Shown in pieces: positions 20,319 to 28,458 of a DNA stretch of 64,000 nucleotides. A program made the translations under genes and the position numbers. How positions within the stretch are numbered: the first letter of the stretch is position 1; each line of letters starts with the position of its first letter. The stretch lies in contig NZ_JAGGJW010000003.1 in the NCBI RefSeq assembly GCF_017873175.1, positions 62,001 to 126,000 on the forward strand, written 5' to 3'. The notes under the pieces were generated by a model. It did not search any database. It saw only the letters and a program-made list of their open reading frames with translations, and was not told where the DNA came from. The DNA is from Neorhizobium petrolearium. GTDB taxonomy: Bacteria > Pseudomonadota > Alphaproteobacteria > Rhizobiales > Rhizobiaceae.

Positions 20319-21004
20319 GCCGCTACCTCTTCACGCATGCTATCGGCGACGATACGTCCGGCACGGAGGGTGAGGCGACGATCCAGCCGGTCGATCAGGC
20401 GCTGGTCGTGTGAAACGACGATCAGCGTACTCTTCGTCTCCGCCGCCATGTCGAGCAGCAGCCGGCCGACAGTCTCGCCCGCCTCCGCATCCAGACTTGC
20501 AGTCGGTTCATCGGCGACGATCACGCCCGGCTTGCGCAGAAGCGCGCGGGCGATCGCCACGCGCTGCATCTCGCCGCGCGACATCGTCTCGATCTTCTGA
20601 CCCGGCCGGGAAAGGCCAACGGTCTTCAACAATTCATAGGCCCGGGTGACCATCGCCGCATCGGCGACGCGCGCAAGCCGCGCCGGCAGAAGCACGTTCT
20701 CAACGGCGGAAAGGCCCGGGAACAAGTGGAAATCCTGCATGACGAGGCCGATATGCTCGGCCCGCCAGCGATCGCGCGATGTTTCCGAGAGCCGAGCGAT
20801 ATCTCGCCCGTTCCAGACAACCTTGCCGGTCGTAACCCGTTCCAAACCGGTAACGACATTGATGAATGTGCTCTTGCCGGAACCGGAGCCGCCGGTCACG
20901 GCAACTCGATCTCCGGGAGAGAATGCCAGGGAATCTATCCGAAGGACGGGGCCATCCAGCCCGGGAAACGACTTGATCAGGCTATCAATATGCAACGAAA
21001 GCAT
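20315..21004 (-). CDS. ABC transporter ATP-binding protein (MacB/LolD type)
   Basis: 229 codons. Walker A GGSGSGKST, Q-loop VMQDFHLFPGLSAVENV, signature MSRGEMQR (SRGEM in place of the usual SGGQ), Walker B VIVADEPTASLD and H-loop VVSHDQRL are all present. The ATG at 21004 begins MLSLHIDSLIKSFPG. Its stop overlaps the permease start by 4 bases. Partner of the His-rich permease. Confidence 0.92.
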   Translation of the reverse strand: MLSLHIDSLIKSFPGLDGPVLRIDSLAFSPGDRVAVTGGSGSGKSTFINVVTGLERVTTGKVVWNGRDIARLSETSRDRWRAEHIGLVMQDFHLFPGLSAVENVLLPARLARVADAAMVTRAYELLKTVGLSRPGQKIETMSRGEMQRVAIARALLRKPGVIVADEPTASLDAEAGETVGRLLLDMAAETKSTLIVVSHDQRLIDRLDRRLTLRAGRIVADSMREEVAA

Positions 21005-21006
21005 GT

Positions 21007-21471
21007 TCAGACCGCCTGGTATGCGGCGTCGCGGATTCTCAGGCGACTGACGAACCCGGTATCGGGATCGGTCCATGAGCCGACCTCAAGCGTGCCGCGC
21101 ACCTCGATCGTCTCGTTCGGCTGTGTGAAGGTCTGTTTGCGGTTGAGGTAGACGACGACGATATTGTCGGGCCAATCGGAATCGGACGAACAAAAGGGGC
21201 AGATGGACATGGGCACTTCGGTCAGCACGAAAAATTGCGCTTCTGCTTTCAGCGGTGGCGCCATGAAGCCGCGCATCGCAACCGGCTTTCCGGCAAGCTT
21301 CTTCACCTTTTCGGAGAATTCGAGCCCCAGAACGCTGATCTTGCCGTAGAGATCATCAAAGGTCAGGTCATCGGAAGCTTCGCCCCTGCCCCCCACCATC
21401 AACAATGGCAGACCGACCACGAAACCCAGTGTCCGACGGCGGCTCAATTGCGCCCCAAACGACTTTTTCAT
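21007..21471 (-). CDS. Tat-exported protein of unknown function with CxxC motif (DUF3299-like)
   Basis: 154 codons. The N-terminus MKKSFGAQLSRRRTLGFVVGLPLLMVGG has a twin-arginine consensus (SRRRTLG) and hydrophobic stretch, so periplasmic export is likely. The mature part has GKPVAMRGFMAPPLKAEAQFFVLTEVPMSICPFC, then DNIVVVYLNR and ETIEVRGTLEVGSWTDPDTGFVSRLRI. The pattern of a Gly-Phe-x-x-Pro strand, a Cys centre and a final RI-A strand resembles the DUF3299 superfamily. ATG at 21471 has GGGAGAG six bases upstream. First gene of the ABC operon, with a 2-base gap to the ATPase gene. No function proven. Confidence 0.8.
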   Translation of the reverse strand: MKKSFGAQLSRRRTLGFVVGLPLLMVGGRGEASDDLTFDDLYGKISVLGLEFSEKVKKLAGKPVAMRGFMAPPLKAEAQFFVLTEVPMSICPFCSSDSDWPDNIVVVYLNRKQTFTQPNETIEVRGTLEVGSWTDPDTGFVSRLRIRDAAYQAV

Positions 21472-21586
21472 GCCGCTCTCCCTCAATCCAGATCACGTTA
21501 CTTATTTTCTTCTTTCCGACCGGCAAAGCAAGCGGCCAAAGGAAGCAGCAGGCGGCACGCCAAATGGGCATGCCGCCATTGCCATT

Positions 21587-23326
21587 TTAGTTCGTCTGCT
21601 TCACGCCGAGCGCGAAGGCATCGGCGAGGACCTTGTAGACGTCGCTCTGCTCCATGTAGCCCTTGAAGTTCTCCGAAGCGGGACCGGTTGCCTGCAGCAC
21701 CACGTCATCGACCGTATGGGCGCCCGAGCTCGCATCCTTCGGCAGGTTGCCCTGGACGAAGACTGCGCCGGGAACATCCTTGTACGCTTCGTTCGCGACG
21801 TATTCCTTCTTGTCGTTCTGAACAGCCGGGCTGAACGGACCGTCGAGCTTCGGGCGGAAGGTCTCGTAATGGTCCGGATAGTTGCTGACGAACATGGCAA
21901 GACGCTTCGTCACGTCGACGCTGTCCGGAAAACCGTCCTTGTTGGCATCGACATAGTTCGGGAAGCCGCGCACGCCGACCTTCTCGCGCATTTCGGTTCC
22001 TTCAGCCTCATCGTCGATCATGCCCACAATGGTGATGCCATGCGTATGGTCGCCGGTCACGACGAGCAAGGTATCCGGGTTCCTGGCGACGAAATCCTTG
22101 GCCACGCCGACCGCCTGATCGAATTCGATCGTGTCGACTACCGCACGTTCGTTGTCGAGCGGATGCGTCATCTTGTCGATATTGGAGGCTTCGACCATCA
22201 GGAAGAAGCCTTCCGGGTTCTTCGATAGCTGATCGATCGCCGTCTTCGTCATGTCGACGAGGCCCGGCTGATTGGGAAATTTGCCGACGGTGCCCTTCTT
22301 GAGGAATTCCCGGTCGAGAGCCACATCCATGTTGCCGGTGTGGAAGAGGCCGAGGATCTTGTCCGCGTTCGTGGCGGCGGCCAGTTCGTTCTTGTCGGTC
22401 GCAAGCTTGTAGCCTGCATCCTGGAACATCTTGATATAGTCCTTGTCGTCCTTGCGCTTCGATCCATTCGTCGCCTGCGGAAGGAAGTAGGCGGATCCGC
22501 CACCAAGGATGACGTCCGGCCTCAGGTCGAACATCATGCCGACGATCTCTGCCTTGTCGTCGCGGCGGCGGGTATGCGACACGACGGCTGCCGGCGTTGC
22601 ATCTTCGATTTCCGAGGTGGCGACGATACCGATCGACTTCTTCGTCTGGCGACGCAGCGCCTCGCCAATGGTCTCGACGCGGGGATCGTCCAAGGTATCT
22701 GCAGTGCGATCGGCGTAGACGCCGAGCGAATTGATGGCACCCTTGTGCCCGGTCATGTAGGCCGACATGGTATTGGCGCTGTCGGTGGTGATCGAGTCGG
22801 CTGCCGAGGTGCCGATGAAGGCCATGCGATCGAGGTCGTCCATATTGAGGCGGCCGTTCGCCTTGCCTTCCGTCATCCCCTTGGACATGAGGCGAGCGGC
22901 AGTCCGGTGCGCCACGGAAAGACCGTCGCCCAGCATGAAGATGATGTTCTTGGCCTTCGGGGTTGTCCCGGTGTTATAGACGTTCCAGGTAACGCTCTTC
23001 GTTTCGGAACCGGCGGAAACCTCAACCTTGTAGTCGCCTGCATTGGCAATCGTCAGATTGCGCAGGATGACGGCAGAGCCAGCAACCTTGTCCTTCACCT
23101 TCTCTTCGGCGACGAACTGGACATCCTTGCCGAGAGCGGCCTTGTAGTCCTGGCCATTGACGGTGATCTTGACGTCCTCCGGCTTCACGACGCTGCTGAA
23201 CTCAACCTTGAAGTCGAAAGGGGAGCCGGCGAGGATCGTCGCACGATCCAGCGGATAGACGGTAGTGGCCTGGGCAGCACCGGCGAGTGCGGTCGAAACG
23301 ACCAGAGCGGCAAAAAGCTTGCGCAT
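21587..23326 (-). CDS. periplasmic alkaline phosphatase (PhoA superfamily)
   Basis: 579 codons. Releases phosphate from organic phosphoesters in the periplasm. Signal peptide MRKLFAALVVSTALAGAAQA. An Ig-like N-terminal region of about 110 residues precedes the catalytic domain: metal Asp in IIFMLGDGLS, catalytic Ser in TTDSANTMSAYMTG, MVEASNIDKMTHPLDNE and VTGDHTHG metal ligands. Clearly an alkaline phosphatase domain protein; longer than E. coli PhoA because of the N-terminal region and insertions. The ATG at 23326 is set by the signal peptide. A Pho box and -10 element lie upstream, so induction by phosphate starvation through PhoB is expected. Confidence 0.93.
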   Translation of the reverse strand: MRKLFAALVVSTALAGAAQATTVYPLDRATILAGSPFDFKVEFSSVVKPEDVKITVNGQDYKAALGKDVQFVAEEKVKDKVAGSAVILRNLTIANAGDYKVEVSAGSETKSVTWNVYNTGTTPKAKNIIFMLGDGLSVAHRTAARLMSKGMTEGKANGRLNMDDLDRMAFIGTSAADSITTDSANTMSAYMTGHKGAINSLGVYADRTADTLDDPRVETIGEALRRQTKKSIGIVATSEIEDATPAAVVSHTRRRDDKAEIVGMMFDLRPDVILGGGSAYFLPQATNGSKRKDDKDYIKMFQDAGYKLATDKNELAAATNADKILGLFHTGNMDVALDREFLKKGTVGKFPNQPGLVDMTKTAIDQLSKNPEGFFLMVEASNIDKMTHPLDNERAVVDTIEFDQAVGVAKDFVARNPDTLLVVTGDHTHGITIVGMIDDEAEGTEMREKVGVRGFPNYVDANKDGFPDSVDVTKRLAMFVSNYPDHYETFRPKLDGPFSPAVQNDKKEYVANEAYKDVPGAVFVQGNLPKDASSGAHTVDDVVLQATGPASENFKGYMEQSDVYKVLADAFALGVKQTN

Positions 23327-23366
23327 AGTAAACCTCACGAAAAGTTCAAAAGGGAAGGCGAGGATT

Positions 23367-23400
23367 GCTATATCGGCGGCCCGTGACACGCACGTGACGT
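23367..23400 (-). promoter_or_regulatory. Pho box and -10 element of the alkaline phosphatase gene
   Basis: On the minus strand, CGTCAC and TGTCAC half-sites lie 11 bases apart (forward GTGACA at 23383-23388 and GTGACG at 23394-23399), the spacing of PhoB direct repeats. TATAGC (23367-23372) follows 10 bases downstream as the -10, with no good -35, as in PhoB-activated promoters. The distance to the ATG at 23326 is about 40 bases. Confidence 0.65.
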
Positions 23401-23484
23401 TATCGCCATATCGTTCGGCGGAACCGGACGAGCCCGTCCGACGCATCAGCGTGTCGATCAAAGGGTAACGGAGGAGAAGGCTGA

Positions 23485-23606
23485 AAATAGAAAAGCCTGG
23501 CGCGGGAGGAGGATGCGCCAGGCTTTAAACTTGATCGACAACTGGGAGGAGGATGTTGCCGATCCGTATCCAGCGACGCTGGGAGGAGGAGTGCGTCGCT
23601 CGATGA
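23485..23606 (-). ncRNA. trans-acting small RNA with three anti-Shine-Dalgarno hairpin loops (alpha-r14 / NfeR1-like)
   Basis: About 122 nt. Three consecutive hairpins each expose TCCTCCTCCC in the loop: hairpin 1 at 23573-23599 (GCGACGC/GCGTCGC), hairpin 2 at 23536-23561 (CGGCAAC/GTTGTCG), hairpin 3 at 23494-23525 (AGCCTGGCGC/GCGCCAGGCT), the last followed by TTTTCTATTTT and so acting as terminator. This architecture is that of the alphaproteobacterial alpha-r14 family, whose Ensifer meliloti member is NfeR1. Loops can pair with ribosome binding sites and repress many mRNAs. Ends are inferred from the promoter and terminator. Confidence 0.85.
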
Positions 23607-23612
23607 CTGTTG

Positions 23613-23640
23613 ATATAGGATAATCGATTAAGCGTGCCAA
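23613..23640 (-). promoter_or_regulatory. promoter of the small RNA
   Basis: Read on the minus strand: TTGGCA (23640-23635), 16-base spacer, CTATAT (23618-23613). Start of transcription is expected near 23606. TTGGCA with a CTATAT -10 is typical of strong rhizobial sRNA promoters. Confidence 0.7.
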
Positions 23641-23821
23641 TCCATTCTGTTGCAATGCAGCAATGCATTTAGCGCAAAGCTGAGCATTTGCTCAGGCTTG
23701 AACTTGTCGCTCGGCAACAGGCTTTTCGGTGGTCCGGGCCTTCGCCTCCCGAAGATGACGGTATCCTTGGCGAAAAACGTGGTCTATAGCGGATGGCCGA
23801 ACACAGGCGACGGAGACGGAC

Positions 23822-24445
23822 ATGGCAGAGATTCGATATCATGAAGGCGATATTCCGGCAGCCGATGCAGCTCGCTACCCGGGTGCTATCGCGATCGATA
23901 CGGAAACACTCGGCCTCGTTCCGCGCCGCGACCGGCTCTGTGTCGTGCAGCTTTCGCCGGGCGATGGCTCCGCCGACGTGATCCGCATCGCCGCAGGCCA
24001 AAGAGAAGCGCCGAACCTCGTCGCCATGCTTGCCGATCCATCCCGGCAGAAAATCTTCCACTACGGCCGTTTCGATATCGCCGTTCTCTTTCAAACATTC
24101 GGGGTGACCACGGCTCCTGCCTTCTGCACCAAAATCGCTTCGCGCCTGACACGTACCTATACCGACCGGCACGGCCTCAAGGACAACCTCAAGGAACTGC
24201 TCGATATCGACGTGTCCAAAGCGCAGCAGCAGTCCGACTGGGCTGCGGAGGTGCTCTCGCCGGCGCAGCTCGAATACGCCGCTTCCGACGTGCTGTACCT
24301 GCACGCACTGCGCGACAAGCTGAACGAGCGGCTCGTGCGCGACAACCGCCTCGAGTTCGCCCAGGCCTGTTTCGACTTCCTGCCGACCCGGGCAAAACTT
24401 GACCTGCTCGGTTGGGAAGAGACGGATATCTTCGCCCACAGCTGA
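23822..24445 (+). CDS. ribonuclease D-like 3'-5' exonuclease (DEDDy)
   Basis: 207 codons. Contains only the exonuclease domain; the HRDC domains of full-length RNase D are absent, as in many short alphaproteobacterial paralogues. DEDDy residues: Asp and Glu in AIDTETLGL, Asp in HYGRFDIAVL, and Tyr/Asp in LEYAASDVLYLHALRDKL. Likely trims structured RNA 3' ends. The stop overlaps the start of the DUF817 gene (TGATG). The 180 bases upstream hold a CTGAGC/GCTCAG hairpin near 23680 and nothing else I can name. Confidence 0.9.
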   Translation: MAEIRYHEGDIPAADAARYPGAIAIDTETLGLVPRRDRLCVVQLSPGDGSADVIRIAAGQREAPNLVAMLADPSRQKIFHYGRFDIAVLFQTFGVTTAPAFCTKIASRLTRTYTDRHGLKDNLKELLDIDVSKAQQQSDWAAEVLSPAQLEYAASDVLYLHALRDKLNERLVRDNRLEFAQACFDFLPTRAKLDLLGWEETDIFAHS

Positions 24446-25344
24446 TGGACCGGCGTCTCCCAGAACGTCCTCCGACGCATGAGACGGGGCCTTATCTCGA
24501 ACCGCTGCGCCTTCTCATTCGCGGGGCGCTCGCGCCACTTCCCTGGTGGCTTTCCGAGCTCATCCTTTTCGGGCTGAAACAGGCCTGGGCCTGCCTGTTC
24601 GCCGCGATCATGCTCACCCTGCTGCTTGTCACCAAGTTCGTCTGGCAGCCGGACTGGGCGCTTTACCGATACGATTTCCTGTTCATCGCCGCATTGGCAA
24701 TCCAATTCCTCTTTCTGCGTTTCAGGATGGAAAGCTGGGACGAGGCCAAGGTTATCCTAGTCTATCACGTCACCGGCACCGTCATGGAAGTCTTCAAGGT
24801 GCATATGGGATCATGGGCCTATCCGGAACCCGCGATCATTCAGATCGCCGGCGTGCCGCTGTTTTCCGGCTTCATGTATGCCTCCGTCGGTTCCTTCATG
24901 GCCCGCACGATGCGCATCTTCGACATGCGTTTCACCCACTATCCGCCAATGTGGCTCACCGGATTGCTGGCGATCGTGATCTACGTCAATTTCTTCAGTC
25001 ATCACTACCTGCCGGATCTGCGTTATTTTCTATTCGCAGCAACTGTCGTCGTCTTCCGGCGCGTCGATATCCATTTCACGACAGACCGGACGACACTGCG
25101 TATGCCGCTGGTCGTGGCAGCGTTCCTCTCATCCGCCTTCCTGTGGGTTGCGGAGAACATCGGCACGCTGACCGGGACCTGGATCTATCCGACGCAGAAG
25201 ACCTGGCATGTGGTTTCATTCGGCAAGCTCGGATCCTGGTACATGCTTCTTTACGTCAGTTTTGTGCTGGTCACGCTGGTCCTCAAGCCGCGGCCTCCAA
25301 CTCTCATTGGAACATGTCCTAATCAGCCGGCAATAACTCGTTAA
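24445..25344 (+). CDS. DUF817 family integral membrane protein
   Basis: 299 codons and about eight hydrophobic segments. Conserved stretches such as GTVMEVFKVHMGSWAYPEP, GVPLFSGFMYASVGSFMARTMR and WVAENIGTLTGTWIYPTQKTWHVVSFGKLGSWYMLLYVSFVLVTLV match what I know of DUF817. Function unknown. The start overlaps the RNase D stop by one base, so translational coupling is likely. Confidence 0.85.
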   Translation: MDRRLPERPPTHETGPYLEPLRLLIRGALAPLPWWLSELILFGLKQAWACLFAAIMLTLLLVTKFVWQPDWALYRYDFLFIAALAIQFLFLRFRMESWDEAKVILVYHVTGTVMEVFKVHMGSWAYPEPAIIQIAGVPLFSGFMYASVGSFMARTMRIFDMRFTHYPPMWLTGLLAIVIYVNFFSHHYLPDLRYFLFAATVVVFRRVDIHFTTDRTTLRMPLVVAAFLSSAFLWVAENIGTLTGTWIYPTQKTWHVVSFGKLGSWYMLLYVSFVLVTLVLKPRPPTLIGTCPNQPAITR

Positions 25345-25401
25345 CCTTCGAAACCTATCGTCGCCTCCGGCATATCTCTCAATGAGACCGGATAATCGGG
25401 C

Positions 25402-26460
25402 ATGTTGCTTCCAACACAGCAGACCTACGGACTTGCGGCGACCAACGTGATGCAATCGATGCTCGACAGCATCGAGGAACAGCGCAAGGAAGAGGAAGCC
25501 GAACGGTCCGGCAAGGAACGCGATCCAGTCGCGGACGCACGGATCAGCGCCAGCGAGGAGGCCAAGCGCGCCAGGGAGAAGATTACCTCCGCGCTGTTCG
25601 GCACCAACCGCACAGATCCCAACGAATTGAAGATCGATCTCATCGACCGCCTGGCCAAGAAACTCGGCCTCGATACCGATGAGGCCCGCTCAAACTATCG
25701 GCTGGGCGAAGCGCTCAAAGATCTGCTCAAGCCGATGGATATGACCCAGATCAGCAAGTTGGAGGAGGATCTCGGGCTCAAGGATATCGGCATCTCCATC
25801 AGGACGCTGCTGGCGGCAATCCAGAATCCCTACGGCGACGACAACCAGCGCCTGATGGACGCCTTCACCAAAAAGGCCAATGGCGGCAAGCTCGGCGCGG
25901 AAGTCGACCGCGTGGTCCAGCGGCTTGAGGACGTTGCCGATCCGAAGACCCTGGAAGAATTGAAGCTCGGCCCGCAGGGTTACGATCCCACCCGCGTCGA
26001 GGACGAGGAAACCCGCGCCGAGCGCCTAGAAGACATCGAGGCCGCGGAAGCCGGGAAGAAGCTCGAAGACGTCCAGAAGGTCCAAGACGTCATTGAGAAG
26101 ACGAACAAAAATGACGGAACTGACGTGGGCGGCGACGGCAAAACCGACGCTGCTTCCGTCGACGCGCAGACGCTACTGAACGTGTTTGCCGCTGCGGCCG
26201 ATCAGGTCGCTCATTCCGATTCGGCCGAGCCGGGCCGCGACACTCCGGCCGTCGACCAGGCACCCTCTGCGGAAGATCAGAACCGCACCAGCAAGGTCCT
26301 CGTTGCCGGCGAGGCGCCCGCGAGCGAATTTACTGCCGACGCCGTGGAAACGCTGGTCGAAGGCCAAGCAGTCGAGGAAACCACGGCCGGCGAAATCCTG
26401 CCGGTTCGCGTGGACGAGATCGGCATTTATGAATTGTTGAGAAAGAAGTTGGCCGCGTGA
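25402..26460 (+). CDS. unrecognised acidic, helix-rich protein
   Basis: 352 codons. No signal peptide or membrane segment. Residues 18-65 are a highly charged helix (SIEEQRKEEEAERSGKERDP, EEAKRAREKI); the middle part LIDRLAKKLGLDTDEARSNYRLGEALKDLLKP and LTAAIQNPYGDD-like stretch looks folded; residues from about 200 are acidic and probably disordered. I do not recognise the family. It precedes another unrecognised protein on the same strand, 204 bases upstream, and codon use matches the chromosome. A translated gene is supported by length and unbroken charge pattern. Confidence 0.65.
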   Translation: MLLPTQQTYGLAATNVMQSMLDSIEEQRKEEEAERSGKERDPVADARISASEEAKRAREKITSALFGTNRTDPNELKIDLIDRLAKKLGLDTDEARSNYRLGEALKDLLKPMDMTQISKLEEDLGLKDIGISIRTLLAAIQNPYGDDNQRLMDAFTKKANGGKLGAEVDRVVQRLEDVADPKTLEELKLGPQGYDPTRVEDEETRAERLEDIEAAEAGKKLEDVQKVQDVIEKTNKNDGTDVGGDGKTDAASVDAQTLLNVFAAAADQVAHSDSAEPGRDTPAVDQAPSAEDQNRTSKVLVAGEAPASEFTADAVETLVEGQAVEETTAGEILPVRVDEIGIYELLRKKLAA

Positions 26461-26664
26461 TCCCGCAATAATCCGGGCAGTCCGCTGACTGTGCCGTCCA
26501 AGATCATTCTTCGCGCGCATGTTAGCGAGACGTTAACCTTTTTGCAGGAGATTGAATGCCAGCTATCGGCATTGGGAACGCCATGAGGCGTTACGGCCGC
26601 AACGCCGTTCCGTTGCGAAAACACACAATCGCGTGGCCGAACTGTCCTGTCGTCGCAATCAGAC

Positions 26665-28365
26665 ATGGAGCGGAAAATGCTGCCTCCGGTTCGTGCCACG
26701 TTAAGTTCATTCATTGAATACCAGAACCCGGCGCAGCAACTGGCCATGCGCCAGCGTATCACTGTCGCCAATAATTCCGCGAATGGCGAGACCATCGCTT
26801 CCCCGTCTCTGTCAGGCGGCAGGCTGGACATTCTCTCACTTTCGGCCCAGATCCAGCTCGCGCAGGGTGCCTCGATCTTCGCGGAGACCATCGGCAAACT
26901 GATCAGAGTTCCTCGCCGTGAGGGGGAAGCCCTGCTCGATTATGCCAGGCGTCTTTCGGAAGCAGTCAAAGCGATGAATCCGGCTGAACGCGCTGTGCTC
27001 GAGCGCATGCTCAATCAGCTCGTCAAGGGTGTTTCGCTGCGGCTGCTGGCCGAAATTCTCAACAATCCCGCAGGACCGGATGCGGCCCGGCTCGCCTTGC
27101 GGATGGAAACCGCTCAATTGCTCGACCGCGATCTCGCCGCCAAAGCGGTCGTCAGTTCCTATCGCCAGAACGCCGGGACTGAGCAGGTACTCAACCCGCC
27201 ATCTCGACCTGCCAATTCCATCCCACTCCCGCCCGATCAGACTGTTGGAACGAACTTTTCGTCCGAGGCAGAGTCGATTGCGGCTTCGGCGCCGCCGTCA
27301 GATGACGCCGGCAGCATTCCAGCCGGTCAACGCGACAACATCGGTACGAAGGCCATCGGCAGCGGCGAAGCGTCAGCGCAGCAAGTCGCCGCGGCTTCCG
27401 TTGAGGCGGACGAGATACTTTCCGCTCCCGACTCGAGCATGCTCTCCACAGATACGGAAATCACAACCTCCGCATTGCCCGAGGAAAGCGCGCTACACGC
27501 GGAAAACAATGCTGAAGGCGAGGTCACCAAAGCGGCTACGATCGAGCAGGAGGTCGTGGCGGAAGTTGCCGAAGGCGACCGCCCCGATCTCTCCGCGCGC
27601 CCGGCGGATGAGATACCCGAAACCCCACCCACGGCAAGGCGCCACGAGAACGGGGAAAGGAACAGCGCACGCCCTGCTTCGGGGGAAGGCCGCGCCTCGG
27701 CTGCTATCTACGACGGCCCGGCACTCGCCCGTCTTTCGCAACGAAACCTCGAACAGACGCATCCTTCAATCATGTCGAACAAGGCGACGCCTGCAGCTAC
27801 GGCCGAGTGGCTTGCCGAGGTCTTCGCGGAAGGCAACAGCGAACTCCTGGAACCGCTGCCACCCGCAGCGAAGCCTTTGCCGGAGCATCAGGAACTGGAG
27901 GAACGGGCCGACGGCCAATTCCCCTCAAGACCTGATCCGCTCACCAAAGAAGCCACAGCCGATCGTTTGCCGAGGCCTGCCGCGCCCCGCCTCTCGGAAC
28001 CGGACATTCCGGTTCCGGCGGCCCGTCCGGCTCTCACCCAGGCGAATACAAGCGGCCAGCCCGCCAGTGCGTCGCAGCTCCCTGAACAATTCGCCCTCCC
28101 CCTGCCAATACCGCTGCGTGAGGGGATTCCCCTGCCCTTTGTCCCCTATCCGCCCGAAGAGCGGGAAAAGGACCCAGAAGAACGCAAGACGCGGGAAATA
28201 TCAAAAACCGACGAGGATGGTGAACAGCAGCATTCGCCCGAGGGCCAGGCGTTTCACGAGAACAAGTCGACCGAGGATCAGGACGAGGAAACAGGCGAGG
28301 GCACGAGCGACGAAGATGCCGGCCGGGCCAACGATCTCTACTGGCGCATGGCCGGGTGGACCTGA
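26665..28365 (+). CDS. unrecognised protein with folded N-terminus and long disordered Pro/Glu-rich tail
   Basis: 566 codons. The first 170 residues look folded and helical (ILSLSAQIQLAQGASIFAETIGKLIRVPRREGEALLDYARRLSEAV, MLNQLVKGVSLRLLAEILNN). The remaining 400 are low-complexity, rich in Pro, Glu, Ala and Ser, with a short basic/Pro patch near 480 (LPLPIPLREGIPLPFVPYPPEERE). The length and shape recall flagellar hook-length regulators, but no FliK C-terminal motif is visible, so I do not assign it. The start may be M at 26665 (MERKMLPPVRATL) or the ATG at 26677. Confidence 0.6.
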   Translation: MERKMLPPVRATLSSFIEYQNPAQQLAMRQRITVANNSANGETIASPSLSGGRLDILSLSAQIQLAQGASIFAETIGKLIRVPRREGEALLDYARRLSEAVKAMNPAERAVLERMLNQLVKGVSLRLLAEILNNPAGPDAARLALRMETAQLLDRDLAAKAVVSSYRQNAGTEQVLNPPSRPANSIPLPPDQTVGTNFSSEAESIAASAPPSDDAGSIPAGQRDNIGTKAIGSGEASAQQVAAASVEADEILSAPDSSMLSTDTEITTSALPEESALHAENNAEGEVTKAATIEQEVVAEVAEGDRPDLSARPADEIPETPPTARRHENGERNSARPASGEGRASAAIYDGPALARLSQRNLEQTHPSIMSNKATPAATAEWLAEVFAEGNSELLEPLPPAAKPLPEHQELEERADGQFPSRPDPLTKEATADRLPRPAAPRLSEPDIPVPAARPALTQANTSGQPASASQLPEQFALPLPIPLREGIPLPFVPYPPEEREKDPEERKTREISKTDEDGEQQHSPEGQAFHENKSTEDQDEETGEGTSDEDAGRANDLYWRMAGWT

Positions 28366-28405
28366 TCCTCGGGTTTCATCCCGAGAACGACAGTTGGAAG
28401 AGCAT

Positions 28406-28438
28406 GAAAAAACCGCCGGACCTTCGATCCGGCGGTTT
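28406..28438 (-). terminator. rho-independent terminator of rpsA
   Basis: On the minus strand ACCGCCGGA - TCGAAGG - TCCGGCGGT forms a 9-bp perfect stem, followed by TTTTTT (forward A-run 28406-28411). It is 20 bases after the rpsA stop. It may also slow transcription from the opposite strand. Confidence 0.9.
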
Positions 28439-28458
28439 CAATTTCTGCAAGACGTCGA

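Noticed and set aside
21547..21573. GGCGGCA/TGCCGCC hairpin after the alkaline phosphatase gene as a terminator
   Set aside because: Stem is good but is followed by TGCTGCTTCC, not a U-tract; not listed as a terminator.
23494..23600. Three GGGAGGAGGA repeats considered as a short direct-repeat array or a CRISPR-like array
   Set aside because: Each repeat sits in the loop of a distinct hairpin on the minus strand, with promoter and terminator; an sRNA explains them better.
26556..26664. Short open frame beginning MPAIGIGNAMRRYG upstream of the 566-codon gene
   Set aside because: Overlaps the next gene in another frame and lacks support beyond a weak GGAG site.
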